Below are positions 17,841 to 26,314 of a DNA stretch of 64,000 nucleotides, one piece after another. Under the pieces are notes generated by a model that worked only from the letters and a program-made list of their open reading frames with translations, was not told where the DNA came from and searched no databases. Position 1 is the first letter of the stretch, and each line of letters opens with the position of its first letter. Source of the stretch: an uncultured Cohaesibacter sp. (lineage in GTDB: Bacteria; Pseudomonadota; Alphaproteobacteria; Rhizobiales; Cohaesibacteraceae). A program made the position numbers and the translations under genes. The DNA is taken from NCBI RefSeq assembly GCF_963666525.1, contig NZ_OY762905.1, positions 2,338,001 through 2,402,000 of the forward strand, in the 5' to 3' direction.

Positions 17841-18307
17841 TCGACCTCTTTTTCAATCTGACCCTGAACATGCTGCCGCATCCGGATGCGATCGCGGCGG
17901 GAAACCCCGAGCAGTTCGGAAACCCGCCAGACCAGATTGTCCTCGAATTCATGAATATGACCATCGGCGAAGACAAGCTGCCACATCATCTCGATGATCT
18001 GGATCCGTCCCTTTTCATCAAGCTCGCGCTTCAACACCGAAGTGAATTTATAGAGGTCCACCGACTCGTCATCACACTTGCTGGCAAAGTCGATCAGGGC
18101 ATCAGTCTCGTCATCGCTGAGCGCATAGTGACGCTTCAGTACCTTGCGGATTTCATCAGCTTCCATATCGTCAACCTCACCATCAATTGACATCAGGTGG
18201 ACGAGAAGCGCCGCGGTTGCCACACGCAGATCATTGTCGGAGAAGACATGGCTCTCATCCGAGGCTCCGGCAAGATCACGAAACAGCTGCATCAGGCTAT
18301 CAAACAT
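17837..18307 (-). CDS. TerB-like tellurite-resistance family protein
   Basis: This 156-residue all-helical, acidic protein matches the TerB/co-chaperone DjlA-N fold. The segments AALLVHLMSIDGEVDDMEADEI and MWQLVFADGHIHEFEDNLVWR carry the paired acidic metal-binding motif typical of TerB repeats. Stand-alone TerB proteins are widespread, and most have no demonstrated link to tellurite. ATG at 18307 is preceded by GGAA; a TTG two codons upstream is an alternative. The stop overlaps the start of the amidotransferase gene. Confidence 0.85.
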   Translation of the reverse strand: MFDSLMQLFRDLAGASDESHVFSDNDLRVATAALLVHLMSIDGEVDDMEADEIRKVLKRHYALSDDETDALIDFASKCDDESVDLYKFTSVLKRELDEKGRIQIIEMMWQLVFADGHIHEFEDNLVWRVSELLGVSRRDRIRMRQHVQGQIEKEVE

Positions 18308-18372
18308 TGTCAATTCCAGTCTTGTTTTTCTTACTACATATAATCATGCAGATATTTCAGTCAATTATATGG

Positions 18373-18455
18373 ACAGACTATTATGGCTCAAAGAATGATC
18401 CATATATTCGACAGTGCCTGCCGCTTTCCCTTTGGCAACAATAGGAATAGTCTGT
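18373..18455. repeat. 10-bp inverted repeat in the TerB/aldo-keto reductase gap
   Basis: ACAGACTATT at 18373-18382 and AATAGTCTGT at 18446-18455 are perfect complements separated by 63 bases. They lie in an AT-rich stretch between divergent genes, so paired operator half-sites or a long-loop RNA hairpin are both possible. Confidence 0.4.
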
Positions 18456-18572
18456 GGCCAAATCATATCGGGCCGGGGGTGAATATTTCGAAAATACGTC
18501 AGATTGATCATATAGATCGGTGATATTTCAAAAGACAACCAAGCTCAAAGAATCATGTTACGGGAGGATATC

Positions 18573-19556
18573 ATGCATAGTCGCAAATTGGGGAAAGATG
18601 GATTCAGCGTCAGCGAAGTCGGTCTTGGCTGTTGGCAACTGGGTGCCGACTGGGGTGCGGCACTGGCAGAGGAAACCGGCCTTGCCATCCTTGAAACAGC
18701 GCTCGAGAAGGGCGTCACCTTCTTTGACACCGCCAACGTCTATGGCGATGGCAAGAGCGAAAGCCTGATCGGCAAGTTCCTCAAGGGCAAGGACCGCCCG
18801 GACATCCGTGTTGCCACCAAGTTCGGCCGCGGCGACGTCTATCCCGATGGCTATTCCGAGCAGTCCCTGCGGGCCGGGATCGACGCTTCCCGCAAGCGCC
18901 TTGGCATGGACAGCCTTGATCTGGTGCAGCTCCACTGCATTCCGACCGAGGTCATGCGCCATGGAGCCATTTTCGACTGGCTGCGCGCCCTTCAGTCCGA
19001 AGGCGTGATCAGGCATTTCGGTGCCAGTGTGGAAACGGTCGAGGAAGGCCTGATGTGCATCGAGCAGGAGGGCCTGTTGAGCCTTCAGGTAATCTACAAC
19101 ATCTTCCGCCAGAAGCTGACCGATGAGCTGTTGCCACAGGCCAAGGCCAAAGGTGTCGGCATCATCGTGCGCCTGCCGCTCGCCAGTGGCATCCTGTCCG
19201 GCAAATTTTCTGCCGACACGAAATTTGCCGAAAATGACCACCGCAATTTCAACCGCGACGGCCAGTGCTTCAACGTTGGTGAAACCTTTGCCGGCCTGCC
19301 CTACGAGAAGGGGCTTGAGCTGGTCGAGGAACTGAAGGCGATGCTGCCCGAAGACATGAGCATGGCAGACATGGCCCAGCGCTGGATTCTGGATCATGAC
19401 GCCGTATCCACCATCATTCCGGGCGCCAGCCGTCCCGACCAGATCGGGCGCAATGCAAGTATTTCCGATCTCGCACCGCTGCCACAACAGCTGCATGAGG
19501 ACCTCATCTCCTTCTACAAGGAAAAGGTCGCCCAACATGTTCGCGGCGCCTATTGA
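18573..19556 (+). CDS. Aldo/keto reductase
   Basis: This 327-residue TIM-barrel oxidoreductase of the aldo/keto reductase superfamily shows FFDTANVYGDGKSE with catalytic Asp and Tyr, the catalytic Lys in ATKFGRG and the His in LVQLHC. The C-terminal VSTIIPGASRPDQIGRN is an NADP-binding signature. The substrate cannot be inferred; close relatives reduce aldehydes or sugars. ATG at 18573 is preceded by GGGAGG, and an upstream ATG at 18555 would place that ribosome-binding site inside the gene. A terminator follows at 19586, so it is monocistronic. Confidence 0.93.
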   Translation: MHSRKLGKDGFSVSEVGLGCWQLGADWGAALAEETGLAILETALEKGVTFFDTANVYGDGKSESLIGKFLKGKDRPDIRVATKFGRGDVYPDGYSEQSLRAGIDASRKRLGMDSLDLVQLHCIPTEVMRHGAIFDWLRALQSEGVIRHFGASVETVEEGLMCIEQEGLLSLQVIYNIFRQKLTDELLPQAKAKGVGIIVRLPLASGILSGKFSADTKFAENDHRNFNRDGQCFNVGETFAGLPYEKGLELVEELKAMLPEDMSMADMAQRWILDHDAVSTIIPGASRPDQIGRNASISDLAPLPQQLHEDLISFYKEKVAQHVRGAY

Positions 19557-19585
19557 GCCCTACACGATCCCGGCATTCAAACATG

Positions 19586-19613
19586 AAACCCCCGCCAACC
19601 GGCGGGGTTTTCT
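19586..19613 (+). terminator. Terminator between aldo/keto reductase and alcohol dehydrogenase
   Basis: AAACCCCCGCC and GGCGGGGTTT form a 10-bp stem with a one-base bulge and short loop, followed by TCT, 30 bases after the aldo/keto reductase stop codon. It lies between convergent genes and may serve both. Confidence 0.8.
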
Positions 19614-19631
19614 ATTTAGGCCGGCCTGGCT

Positions 19632-20678
19632 TCAGGCGGTGAGGCTCTGCATATCGATGACAAAGCGATAATGCACATCCGAGCGTTCCATCCGCTCGTA
19701 GGCGGTATTGATGTCCTTGATGTCAATCATCTCAACTTCCGGATTGATACCGAAGCGGGCACAGAAATCGAGACATTCCTGGGTTTCCTTGATGCCTCCG
19801 ATAATCGACCCGGCAACCCGGCGGCGACCACGGATCATGAACGGCGTTGTCAGCTCTTCCAGCGGCCCGATCTGGCCCACCAGACACAGCGTGCCGTCGA
19901 TATCCAGCAGCGGCAGATAGGGGTTGATGTCATGCTTGACCGGAACCGTGTCGATGATCAGATCGAAAGCATCGGCATAGGCGCCCATCTGCTCGGCATC
20001 CTTGGAGACGAGGAAGTTATGCGCCCCGAGGTCGTCCGCATCCTTCTTCTTGTCGGCGGAACGGGAAATCACCGTCACGATGGCACCCATCGCGTGGGCC
20101 AGCTTGATGGCCATGTGACCAAGGCCACCCATGCCGACGACACCGACGCGAGACCCCGGCCCGACATTCCATTCGCGCAGCGGCGAATAGGTGGTGATCC
20201 CGGCGCAGAGCAACGGCGCAGCCTTGCTGATGTCGAGCCCTTCAGGAACGGACAGCACGAATTCCTCGCGCACAATGATATTGTTGGAATAGCCCCCGCG
20301 AGTGATGTCGCCGGTCTGGCGGTCCGGAGCATTGTAGGTGCCGGTCCAGCCTTCGCGGCAATATTGTTCGTGATCCTTCCTGCACTGGTCACATTCCTGA
20401 CAGCTGTCCACCATACAGCCGACGGCGACGATATCACCAACCTTGTATTTGCGGACATCCGGCCCGATCTCGCTGACGCGGCCAACGATCTCATGGCCGG
20501 GAACGAAGGGATACACGGTCCTGCCCCAGTCGTTTTTTACATAATGCAGGTCCGAATGGCAGACGCCGCAATATAGAATGTCCATGGCAACATCATTGTC
20601 GCGCAGGGCCCGGCGCTCAAAGGAAAAGGGCTCCAGCGCGCCCCCGACCGAATGCGCTGCATAACCAATTGATTTCAT
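19632..20678 (-). CDS. Zinc-dependent NAD(P) alcohol dehydrogenase (YahK/CAD type)
   Basis: This 348-residue medium-chain dehydrogenase has catalytic zinc ligands in CGVCHSDLHY and PGHEIVGRV. The structural zinc site has four cysteines in CQECDQCRKDHEQYC, and the Rossmann motif is GVVGMGGLGHMAIKLA. Closest in architecture are the broad-specificity aldehyde reductases YahK and cinnamyl alcohol dehydrogenases. ATG at 20678 follows AAGGACAG; an extension to 20876 adds a low-complexity leader with no homology. It is convergent with the aldo/keto reductase, a possible functional pairing in aldehyde detoxification (inference). Confidence 0.93.
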   Translation of the reverse strand: MKSIGYAAHSVGGALEPFSFERRALRDNDVAMDILYCGVCHSDLHYVKNDWGRTVYPFVPGHEIVGRVSEIGPDVRKYKVGDIVAVGCMVDSCQECDQCRKDHEQYCREGWTGTYNAPDRQTGDITRGGYSNNIIVREEFVLSVPEGLDISKAAPLLCAGITTYSPLREWNVGPGSRVGVVGMGGLGHMAIKLAHAMGAIVTVISRSADKKKDADDLGAHNFLVSKDAEQMGAYADAFDLIIDTVPVKHDINPYLPLLDIDGTLCLVGQIGPLEELTTPFMIRGRRRVAGSIIGGIKETQECLDFCARFGINPEVEMIDIKDINTAYERMERSDVHYRFVIDMQSLTA

Positions 20679-20917
20679 TGTTCTGTCCTTAAGGTATAGC
20701 GAAAGATGCGAGGCAGAAGAGGCCGTCGCCAAACACCCATCGCGCCTCTGGGAGGACCGGCGGGGAGCCGCGACTTGAAAGGATCTCGAGGGCGGGCGGG
20801 ATTTTGACGACAGATTTTGACTAGAAAGGAGTAAAACCCTTTTGCCGGGCCATTGCAATAAACGAAAAATTCTCACCCCATGACGAATTGTTTCAGGAGA
20901 GTGTTCGGAGAGTTGTT

Positions 20918-21517
20918 TCAGGTCGGCGGCGAGGAAAAGACCTCCCTTGTCTTTTTCGCCTTGCCAAGGTGCCGCTTCACAAAGGATCGGACGTCGACAA
21001 AATTGTCGTCATTGGTATAGATCGCATAGATCATCTTGCGACCACGATAAAAGACGAGACAGTTGCAGCTCGGCCGTTCAACCATCCGCTCAATCTGCTC
21101 CCATGCAACATGGCCCACCCGACCGGTCTGATTGGCCAGACTGTTGGCAACCAGCACCGGGTCTGCGGTTGCAACACCCACAGAACCTCCCAGTGAGATG
21201 ATCGCACGCGCCACCTCGTCATCGGCCGTGGAATAGATGCCTTCATCATTCATCAGGAATAACGTCCGGATTCCGTCCGACCGGACAAACAGGACCATCA
21301 CCAGAAAGCTGAATCCGAACAGAGCGATGACAATCCCCATGAAGACAAAAAACAGCTTGAGCCCTTCCGCAACGCCATGCTCGTAGCCGGTCATGATCGC
21401 AAAGCCGCCGCAGACAATGAGAGAGGGAATGGCGATGGCGGGCACGATCTGCTTCATCATCGGGCCGCTCGTCGCCTTGACATGCGCATGCCAGACCATG
21501 GGCGTTTTGCCTGCCAT
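20918..21517 (-). CDS. Two-helix membrane protein with C-terminal soluble domain (YcxB-like)
   Basis: This 199-residue protein has two adjacent hydrophobic helices (about residues 25-45 and 55-80) and a soluble C-terminal domain. It resembles the upstream neighbour in plan: two helices, then a strand-rich region ending in an ...NDDNFVDVRSFVKRHL helix. The arrangement fits small bacterial PH-like/YcxB-like membrane proteins, an assignment made from architecture only. ATG at 21517 has a purine-rich GGGGGGCGAG site; a TTG at 21544 would overlap the upstream stop. No function is known. Confidence 0.7.
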   Translation of the reverse strand: MAGKTPMVWHAHVKATSGPMMKQIVPAIAIPSLIVCGGFAIMTGYEHGVAEGLKLFFVFMGIVIALFGFSFLVMVLFVRSDGIRTLFLMNDEGIYSTADDEVARAIISLGGSVGVATADPVLVANSLANQTGRVGHVAWEQIERMVERPSCNCLVFYRGRKMIYAIYTNDDNFVDVRSFVKRHLGKAKKTREVFSSPPT

Positions 21518-21540
21518 CTGCTCGCCCCCCTTTTCCGGGA

Positions 21541-22110
21541 TCAACCCTTCAGGCGCGCCCGGACAAATCCCAGCACGTCAGCGAAATTTTCCTCATTGCA
21601 GAATATGGCATCCAGAACCAGCCGCTTGCCCCTGAGAACGATGGTCCTGTCCTTTTCCATAAGCTCTATCTTGCGCACGTCTGCCCATGACGTACTCCTG
21701 CCTCGGTTGGCCTGTGCCAGCAGCCCGGCACCCGCAAGCGTCGGATTGAAAGTCAGGAAACCGAGCAGCATTGCCAGAATGCGGCCAACCCTTGCCTTCT
21801 GGTCGATGACAAGGGAATGAGCACCCGCCTCGTCAAGCGTAAAGGTCATGCGCATCCGGTTGCTGAACACAAGAAGGATGGTAAAGGCGAGCAACACGAT
21901 GAAGATTCCGGCGACCAGCAGAAAAACCAGCCCCGCGGCCCGCATTTCAGCGGGATCGTTGTCAATGACGCCAAGGGTGAAGAGAAGCAATGCCACAATG
22001 GCTGCAGGGATCACGAGGATAAGGCCAAGCTGGCGCAGGACGAGCCGGTTGGTCGCCAGAGGAACATTGATCTCCCATTGAAGATCACCGGTTCTATGAA
22101 CGTCAGTCAT
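21541..22110 (-). CDS. Two-helix membrane protein, paralogue of the next gene
   Basis: This 189-residue protein has two hydrophobic helices (about residues 28-50 and 60-84) followed by a soluble domain. Its C-terminal NEENFADVLGFVRARL parallels NDDNFVDVRSFVKRHL of the downstream protein at the same position, suggesting an old duplication. GGGGAGCG precedes the ATG. The gap to the next start is 23 bases, so the pair is probably one transcript. The fold may be PH-like; I cannot assign a function. Confidence 0.7.
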   Translation of the reverse strand: MTDVHRTGDLQWEINVPLATNRLVLRQLGLILVIPAAIVALLLFTLGVIDNDPAEMRAAGLVFLLVAGIFIVLLAFTILLVFSNRMRMTFTLDEAGAHSLVIDQKARVGRILAMLLGFLTFNPTLAGAGLLAQANRGRSTSWADVRKIELMEKDRTIVLRGKRLVLDAIFCNEENFADVLGFVRARLKG

Positions 22111-22327
22111 CCCGTTTCGCTCCCCCTAAAAACAAGACAGGACAGCATCTGCCGCAACGGCAGCGCCATGTCCCGACACACTGATCAGACCGCGCCCGAA
22201 GGCAAGAGGTCAGACGCCCCCCTGTCGGAATGCCTTGTGACAGAATAGAGCATTTCGCAGCTCACCCGCGCCGTTCTTTCGTCGCACAGGACATCTGTAT
22301 GAGAGGGAAATGGTGAGGAAGACAGGC

Positions 22328-22379
22328 GATGTCTGCTCTCGTACTGTGGCTTCCTCTGGGGTGCACGAGAGCAGACATC
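22328..22379. repeat. Perfect 15-bp inverted repeat
   Basis: GATGTCTGCTCTCGT at 22328-22342 is the exact complement of 22365-22379, with a 22-base spacer. It is in the 306-base gap between the ABC permease gene and the membrane protein pair, and no T-run follows on either strand. Confidence 0.75.
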
Positions 22380-22381
22380 AG

Positions 22382-22411
22382 GCCATCGCGGGGGCAAACA
22401 ACCGCGATGGC
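22382..22411 (-). terminator. GC-rich hairpin after the ABC permease gene
   Basis: GCCATCGCGG at 22382-22391 pairs with CCGCGATGGC at 22402-22411, loop 10 bases. It begins 5 bases after the permease stop on the minus strand and abuts the 15-bp repeat. There is no T-tract, so it is a terminator or mRNA-stabilising stem only by position. Confidence 0.5.
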
Positions 22412-22416
22412 GGGGC

Positions 22417-23370
22417 TTATGAACGGACTTCCTGCCGCTGGAAGCTGACATAGGCCAGCGTGAACATGAACAGCATCCCGGCGATCAGACCGGCGATTTG
22501 CGGCCAGATGATCTTGATGCTCTGCATGGTCGGCAGCGGCGACCCGATGAGGGCGCCCTGCAATTGCGACATGAAGATCGGCCCGACCGAGCGAGAGGTC
22601 GGATCGAGCAGCATGGTCGCAATCTCGCCGTAGAGAATGGCCGGCGAAATGCGGGCCAGTCCCTGCTGGGTATTGAACTGGGCCAGCATCGTCATCGGAT
22701 CATAGGGGTTGATCGGGGAGATGACGCTGGCCAGTAGTGGCGTGATCATCTGCCAGAAGATGGTGAAGATCAGCCAAACCGACAGTGATGCCAGCGCCGA
22801 AGTGGCCGGCGACCGGGTGATGGTCGAGAAGGCCAGCGCCAACGCCAGCCAGACACCGGTGTAGAACAGCGTTGCGGCCAGATAGACCAGCCCCCGCGCC
22901 ACATCGGCCCCGGATGGCGGCAACCCCAGAAACAGGATGCCAAGCCCGACCATCAGCAGCCACAGGGTGACCAGAGCCACCGCCAGCACCATCAGTCCAC
23001 CCAGAAACTTGCCGATCAGAACCGCATCGCGATAGATCGGCTGGGCCAGGATCCGGCTCATGGTACGGCGACCGAACTCACCGTTCACCGCATCAAATCC
23101 AAGGGCGATTGCCAATAGAGGCAACAGGAAACCCATGAAGGATGAGAAGGACGGAAGAGGTTGCTGCGCCACGGTGAACAGCTTGAGGAACAGATAGTCA
23201 TCCTGTGCCGTGGTTGTCTTGATCTGGCCGATCGCAGCATAGACCGCCCCGATCGCGGTGAGCAGGACGAGCAGCATGATCAGATGCATCCGCGCACTGG
23301 TCATGTGGTCGGCAGCCTCCTTAAGGGCAATCGACGTCACCCCGGTGAGAGGAGAACCTTTTCGCTTCAT
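22417..23370 (-). CDS. ABC-2 type transporter permease
   Basis: This 317-residue protein has about six hydrophobic helices. It resembles NosY-like ABC-2 permeases: an early GFDAVNGEFGRRTMSRIL segment contains the conserved E-x-x-x-G-T/R-M coupling region, and MGFLLPLLAIALGFD precedes it. It would form the membrane part of an exporter with the ATPase encoded 12 bases upstream and the NEW3 protein before that. GGAGACAAGG precedes the ATG. Cargo is unknown. Confidence 0.88.
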   Translation of the reverse strand: MKRKGSPLTGVTSIALKEAADHMTSARMHLIMLLVLLTAIGAVYAAIGQIKTTTAQDDYLFLKLFTVAQQPLPSFSSFMGFLLPLLAIALGFDAVNGEFGRRTMSRILAQPIYRDAVLIGKFLGGLMVLAVALVTLWLLMVGLGILFLGLPPSGADVARGLVYLAATLFYTGVWLALALAFSTITRSPATSALASLSVWLIFTIFWQMITPLLASVISPINPYDPMTMLAQFNTQQGLARISPAILYGEIATMLLDPTSRSVGPIFMSQLQGALIGSPLPTMQSIKIIWPQIAGLIAGMLFMFTLAYVSFQRQEVRS

Positions 23371-23382
23371 TGCCTTGTCTCC

Positions 23383-24315
23383 TTACTGCTCTATCTGACT
23401 GAAGAAGCGGTTATACGCTTCACTGAGGCTCGCCCGGTGGGCCTGCAGGGAGAGAAGATCCCCGCCATGGCCGGTAATCAGGCGGGCCAGCTCGGGCCGC
23501 ACATCATGGGTCGCCGACACCTTCCAGCGCTCCTCGTCCAGATGCTCGACAGCGCCGACGGCAGAAATGACATCCGTACAGGCGCTGAGATCAATCTTGC
23601 GGGCGGCAACATCGATCTGGAAGGACCCTCCGGCCACGTCATTGGTGAATTTCTCCACCGACCCCATGAAGCCGATCTTGCCCTGGTTGAACAGTGCAAC
23701 GCGGGTGCAGATGGACTGCACCACGTCGAGCATGTGAGAGGAGATGAGCAGGGTCATCCCGTCTGCGGCAAAGGCCCGGATCAGATCGAGCAGCTCATCG
23801 GTCGAACGCGGATCAAGCCCGGACGTAGGTTCATCCAGCACCGCCACGCGAATCTGGCGCATGGCCAGTTCCGCAAGGCCGAGCCGCTGTCGCATGCCGC
23901 GCGAGTAGGTGCCCACCCGGTTGCCAGCCACATGATCAAGATGCACCCGCCTCAGCGCGGTCATGATACGGTCATCCATCTCGTCGGGATGTATTCCACC
24001 GAGCCTTGCGGTATAACGCAGGTTTTCCAGCCCCGTCATGCCGTCATAGAAACCGACGGCGTCCGGCAGATAGCCAACCTGGGCCTTGACCGCCAGCGGA
24101 TCACGCAAGGGATCCAGATCGAGCACCCGGACCGAGCCCGCACTGGGTTCGGTCAGGCCGATGATCATCAGGATGGTCGTGGTCTTGCCCGCCCCGTTGG
24201 GACCCAGCAAACCAACGATCTCACCCTCATCCACTGCGATATTGACCCCGTCAACAACAGTGGATTTGCCGTAGCGCTTGGTAAGGCCTACGGCTTCAAT
24301 GACCGGCCGGCTCAT
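23383..24315 (-). CDS. ABC transporter ATP-binding protein (CcmA/NosF-like)
   Basis: This 310-residue ATPase has Walker A GLLGPNGAGKTTT, the signature-type segment YSRGMRQRLGLAELA, Walker B VAVLDEPTSGLDP and the switch His in LLISSHML. It belongs to the group that pairs with ABC-2 permeases. Its ATG overlaps the stop of the NEW3 gene (ATGA), and the permease follows. The last 75 residues form an extra C-terminal domain common in this family. Confidence 0.93.
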   Translation of the reverse strand: MSRPVIEAVGLTKRYGKSTVVDGVNIAVDEGEIVGLLGPNGAGKTTTILMIIGLTEPSAGSVRVLDLDPLRDPLAVKAQVGYLPDAVGFYDGMTGLENLRYTARLGGIHPDEMDDRIMTALRRVHLDHVAGNRVGTYSRGMRQRLGLAELAMRQIRVAVLDEPTSGLDPRSTDELLDLIRAFAADGMTLLISSHMLDVVQSICTRVALFNQGKIGFMGSVEKFTNDVAGGSFQIDVAARKIDLSACTDVISAVGAVEHLDEERWKVSATHDVRPELARLITGHGGDLLSLQAHRASLSEAYNRFFSQIEQ

Positions 24316-25523
24316 CTGCGACCGTACCGGAAGATGGCACCCAGCAGAACGATGACGGCGATGGCGATGATGGCCACACCGATGATGCCCCACATGGTTG
24401 AGGTTTCAACGGTCACGCGATAGTCGACCTCCTTGGAGACCCCGTCGTCGCCGTTGGCCCGGATCTGAACCATATAGTCACCGGCAATGGCCTTGCTGGA
24501 TGGCTGGATCTTGACATTGACATTCTGGGTCTTGCCCGCTTCCAGCTTGTCCAGTTCCTTGGGATCAAAGCTGACCTTCCAGTCGCTTGGCGAGGTGGCG
24601 CTGAGCTTGACCTTGCTGGCCGCTGCCGTGCCGTTGTTGACCAGCACGAACGGGAAGGTGGTTTCTGTGCCGGCGGTGGCCTGGCCGCTCAGCCGTTCAT
24701 TCGGACCGCTGAGAGCGAGCCGCGGCGAGCCACTGACCTTAAGGCTGACCTTGGCCTTGGCAGCAGGATCATCCGGTCCGGCAACAGCGGAAATCTCGAT
24801 CGGATAGTCACCCTCGGAGACATTGTGGTTGAGCTTGATGGTCATCGAAACTGATTCGGTAGCCCCGGCCTTGACCGGAATGCCGGTGATTTCCTCTGTG
24901 CCATAACCCTTCTTGAAGGTGGCATTGAAGCCGTCCGGCGCATCGGCCCCAAGGTTGAACAGGATGTCGTGGTTGGAGCCGTTGGTCAGTTTCATCTTGT
25001 ATTCGAAGCTGGTGTTGACCGTCCCGTGCAATGCGGGCAGCTCCGGCACAAGGGTCGTATCACCGAGTGGAATGTCGGCAATCGCCACGCTGAGCGGCAG
25101 CTTGAACTGGTCCCCGTTGGCAACCGCATCCACCTCGAAGTCATAGACCTGCTTCTTGGCATCCTTGGGTGGCACCACCATCAGGGTCAGATTGTCGATT
25201 TCATTGGGCAATGGCATCGCCGAGGCAACTTCGGAGCCGCCAGCCTTGATGGAATAGGTCCAGCCATCAGGCAAGCCCTTGACGTCAAGCTTGGTGCGCA
25301 CCGGCTGGTCGAGGGCATTGAGCAGCGACAGCGGAATGGAAACGGTCTTGCCCGCCGAAACGGCAACATCGGGATGATCTGCCGTCAGCCAGAAGCCATG
25401 AATGGCCGGGCCGCTTACGGGCTGGGTAAAGGCCTCGGCAAAGGCGTTGGAAGTCAGAATGGGGGTAGCGGCCAAAACGGCCCCGAACAGCGCCAGTCGA
25501 GCGCATTTAGCGAGAGATTCCAT
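24312..25523 (-). CDS. NEW3-domain exported protein with C-terminal membrane anchor
   Basis: This 403-residue protein has a signal peptide (about residues 1-28, ending NAFAEA) and a repeated beta-sandwich region of NEW3/NPCBM-associated type. Examples are PDGWTYSIKAGG and PSDWKVSFDPKELDKLEAGK followed by the AGDYMVQIRANGDDG motif. One transmembrane helix (about residues 378-400) ends in RYGRR. The bulk should be periplasmic and tethered to the inner membrane. Such proteins are encoded with ABC-2 exporters, but their role is unproven; substrate capture or cell-surface contact is a guess. GAGGAAGAG before the ATG fixes the start. Confidence 0.87.
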   Translation of the reverse strand: MESLAKCARLALFGAVLAATPILTSNAFAEAFTQPVSGPAIHGFWLTADHPDVAVSAGKTVSIPLSLLNALDQPVRTKLDVKGLPDGWTYSIKAGGSEVASAMPLPNEIDNLTLMVVPPKDAKKQVYDFEVDAVANGDQFKLPLSVAIADIPLGDTTLVPELPALHGTVNTSFEYKMKLTNGSNHDILFNLGADAPDGFNATFKKGYGTEEITGIPVKAGATESVSMTIKLNHNVSEGDYPIEISAVAGPDDPAAKAKVSLKVSGSPRLALSGPNERLSGQATAGTETTFPFVLVNNGTAAASKVKLSATSPSDWKVSFDPKELDKLEAGKTQNVNVKIQPSSKAIAGDYMVQIRANGDDGVSKEVDYRVTVETSTMWGIIGVAIIAIAVIVLLGAIFRYGRR

Positions 25524-25668
25524 GGAACTCTTCCTCGTAAAAACTTTGAAACTCAAGTCGGTAAGACCTGCCGCACGCCGGCTCTTGTCCTGCGGCTGCC
25601 TCCCCGCTCATCAAATGGGCGTAACGGCAGTCGCGATGGAAAGACCACATGCAGCGGAATTGAAAATT

Positions 25669-26088
25669 TCAGGCTTCTACAAGGGAAGGCGGGCCGCGGT
25701 TGAGCGGCTCGGCACAAAAGGAGGTTTCATGGAAAAGGGAGGTGATCCAGACCCGCGCCAGTTTGATGAAGACAGGATCAGGATGCCTCAGAGCAGCCTT
25801 GTCGAAATGGACAAACCGGGCGAGACCCTCCGATGAATCGTCTCGCACCTCCACATCGGCAATCGGCCGGGCATAGACCCGGTCCTGATAGCTGCCCAGT
25901 TGCATGGAACCAAGCCATTGCACCTTGCCAGCGCTCGCCGGATCCATCTGCGGAATGGAGAACACAAGAAGCAGTAGCGCCAGCAACAAACCGGACGCGC
26001 TGCGCGACCACAGACGGATCCGGCGCAGGACATCATCGGCTTTCATCAGACTGGCTGGCTTCTTGATCATGATCTTGCATGTCTGCAT
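25669..26088 (-). CDS. Hypothetical protein with one N-terminal transmembrane helix
   Basis: The 139-codon frame has codon use like neighbouring genes and encodes one hydrophobic helix (about residues 33-48, LLLALLLLVF) after a basic segment, the pattern of a signal anchor. I recognise no family. The start is uncertain: ATG codons at 26088, 26070 and 26046 all have weak ribosome-binding sites. It lies upstream of the NEW3/ABC operon in the same direction with a 145-base gap and might belong to it. Confidence 0.5.
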   Translation of the reverse strand: MQTCKIMIKKPASLMKADDVLRRIRLWSRSASGLLLALLLLVFSIPQMDPASAGKVQWLGSMQLGSYQDRVYARPIADVEVRDDSSEGLARFVHFDKAALRHPDPVFIKLARVWITSLFHETSFCAEPLNRGPPSLVEA

Positions 26089-26314
26089 TAAGATGAATGA
26101 CGAGAAAACAGGAGCAACCAGCTGTTAGCCACAGACTGGCAATCAAGACAAGTTCCCCCCGTGTGCTGTCTTCCTTTTCGCCCCGCGGCCTTCAGATGAA
26201 GGATGCACAAAGGTCGGAAGAAAACAGGACGTCCTCTATCAAGGCCGCGGTTATGGCGAAATTTTGTCTTTGAACAGGCAGCAAAAATTAAATTTCGGTA
26301 GGGTTTGTTTGCCG

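Noticed and set aside
17837-18307. TerB as evidence of a tellurite-resistance operon
   Set aside because: No terC, terD, terE or terZ genes accompany it; stand-alone TerB proteins are common.
23161-24423. 420-codon plus-strand open frame
   Set aside because: It spans the antisense of an ABC permease and ATPase with complete motifs.
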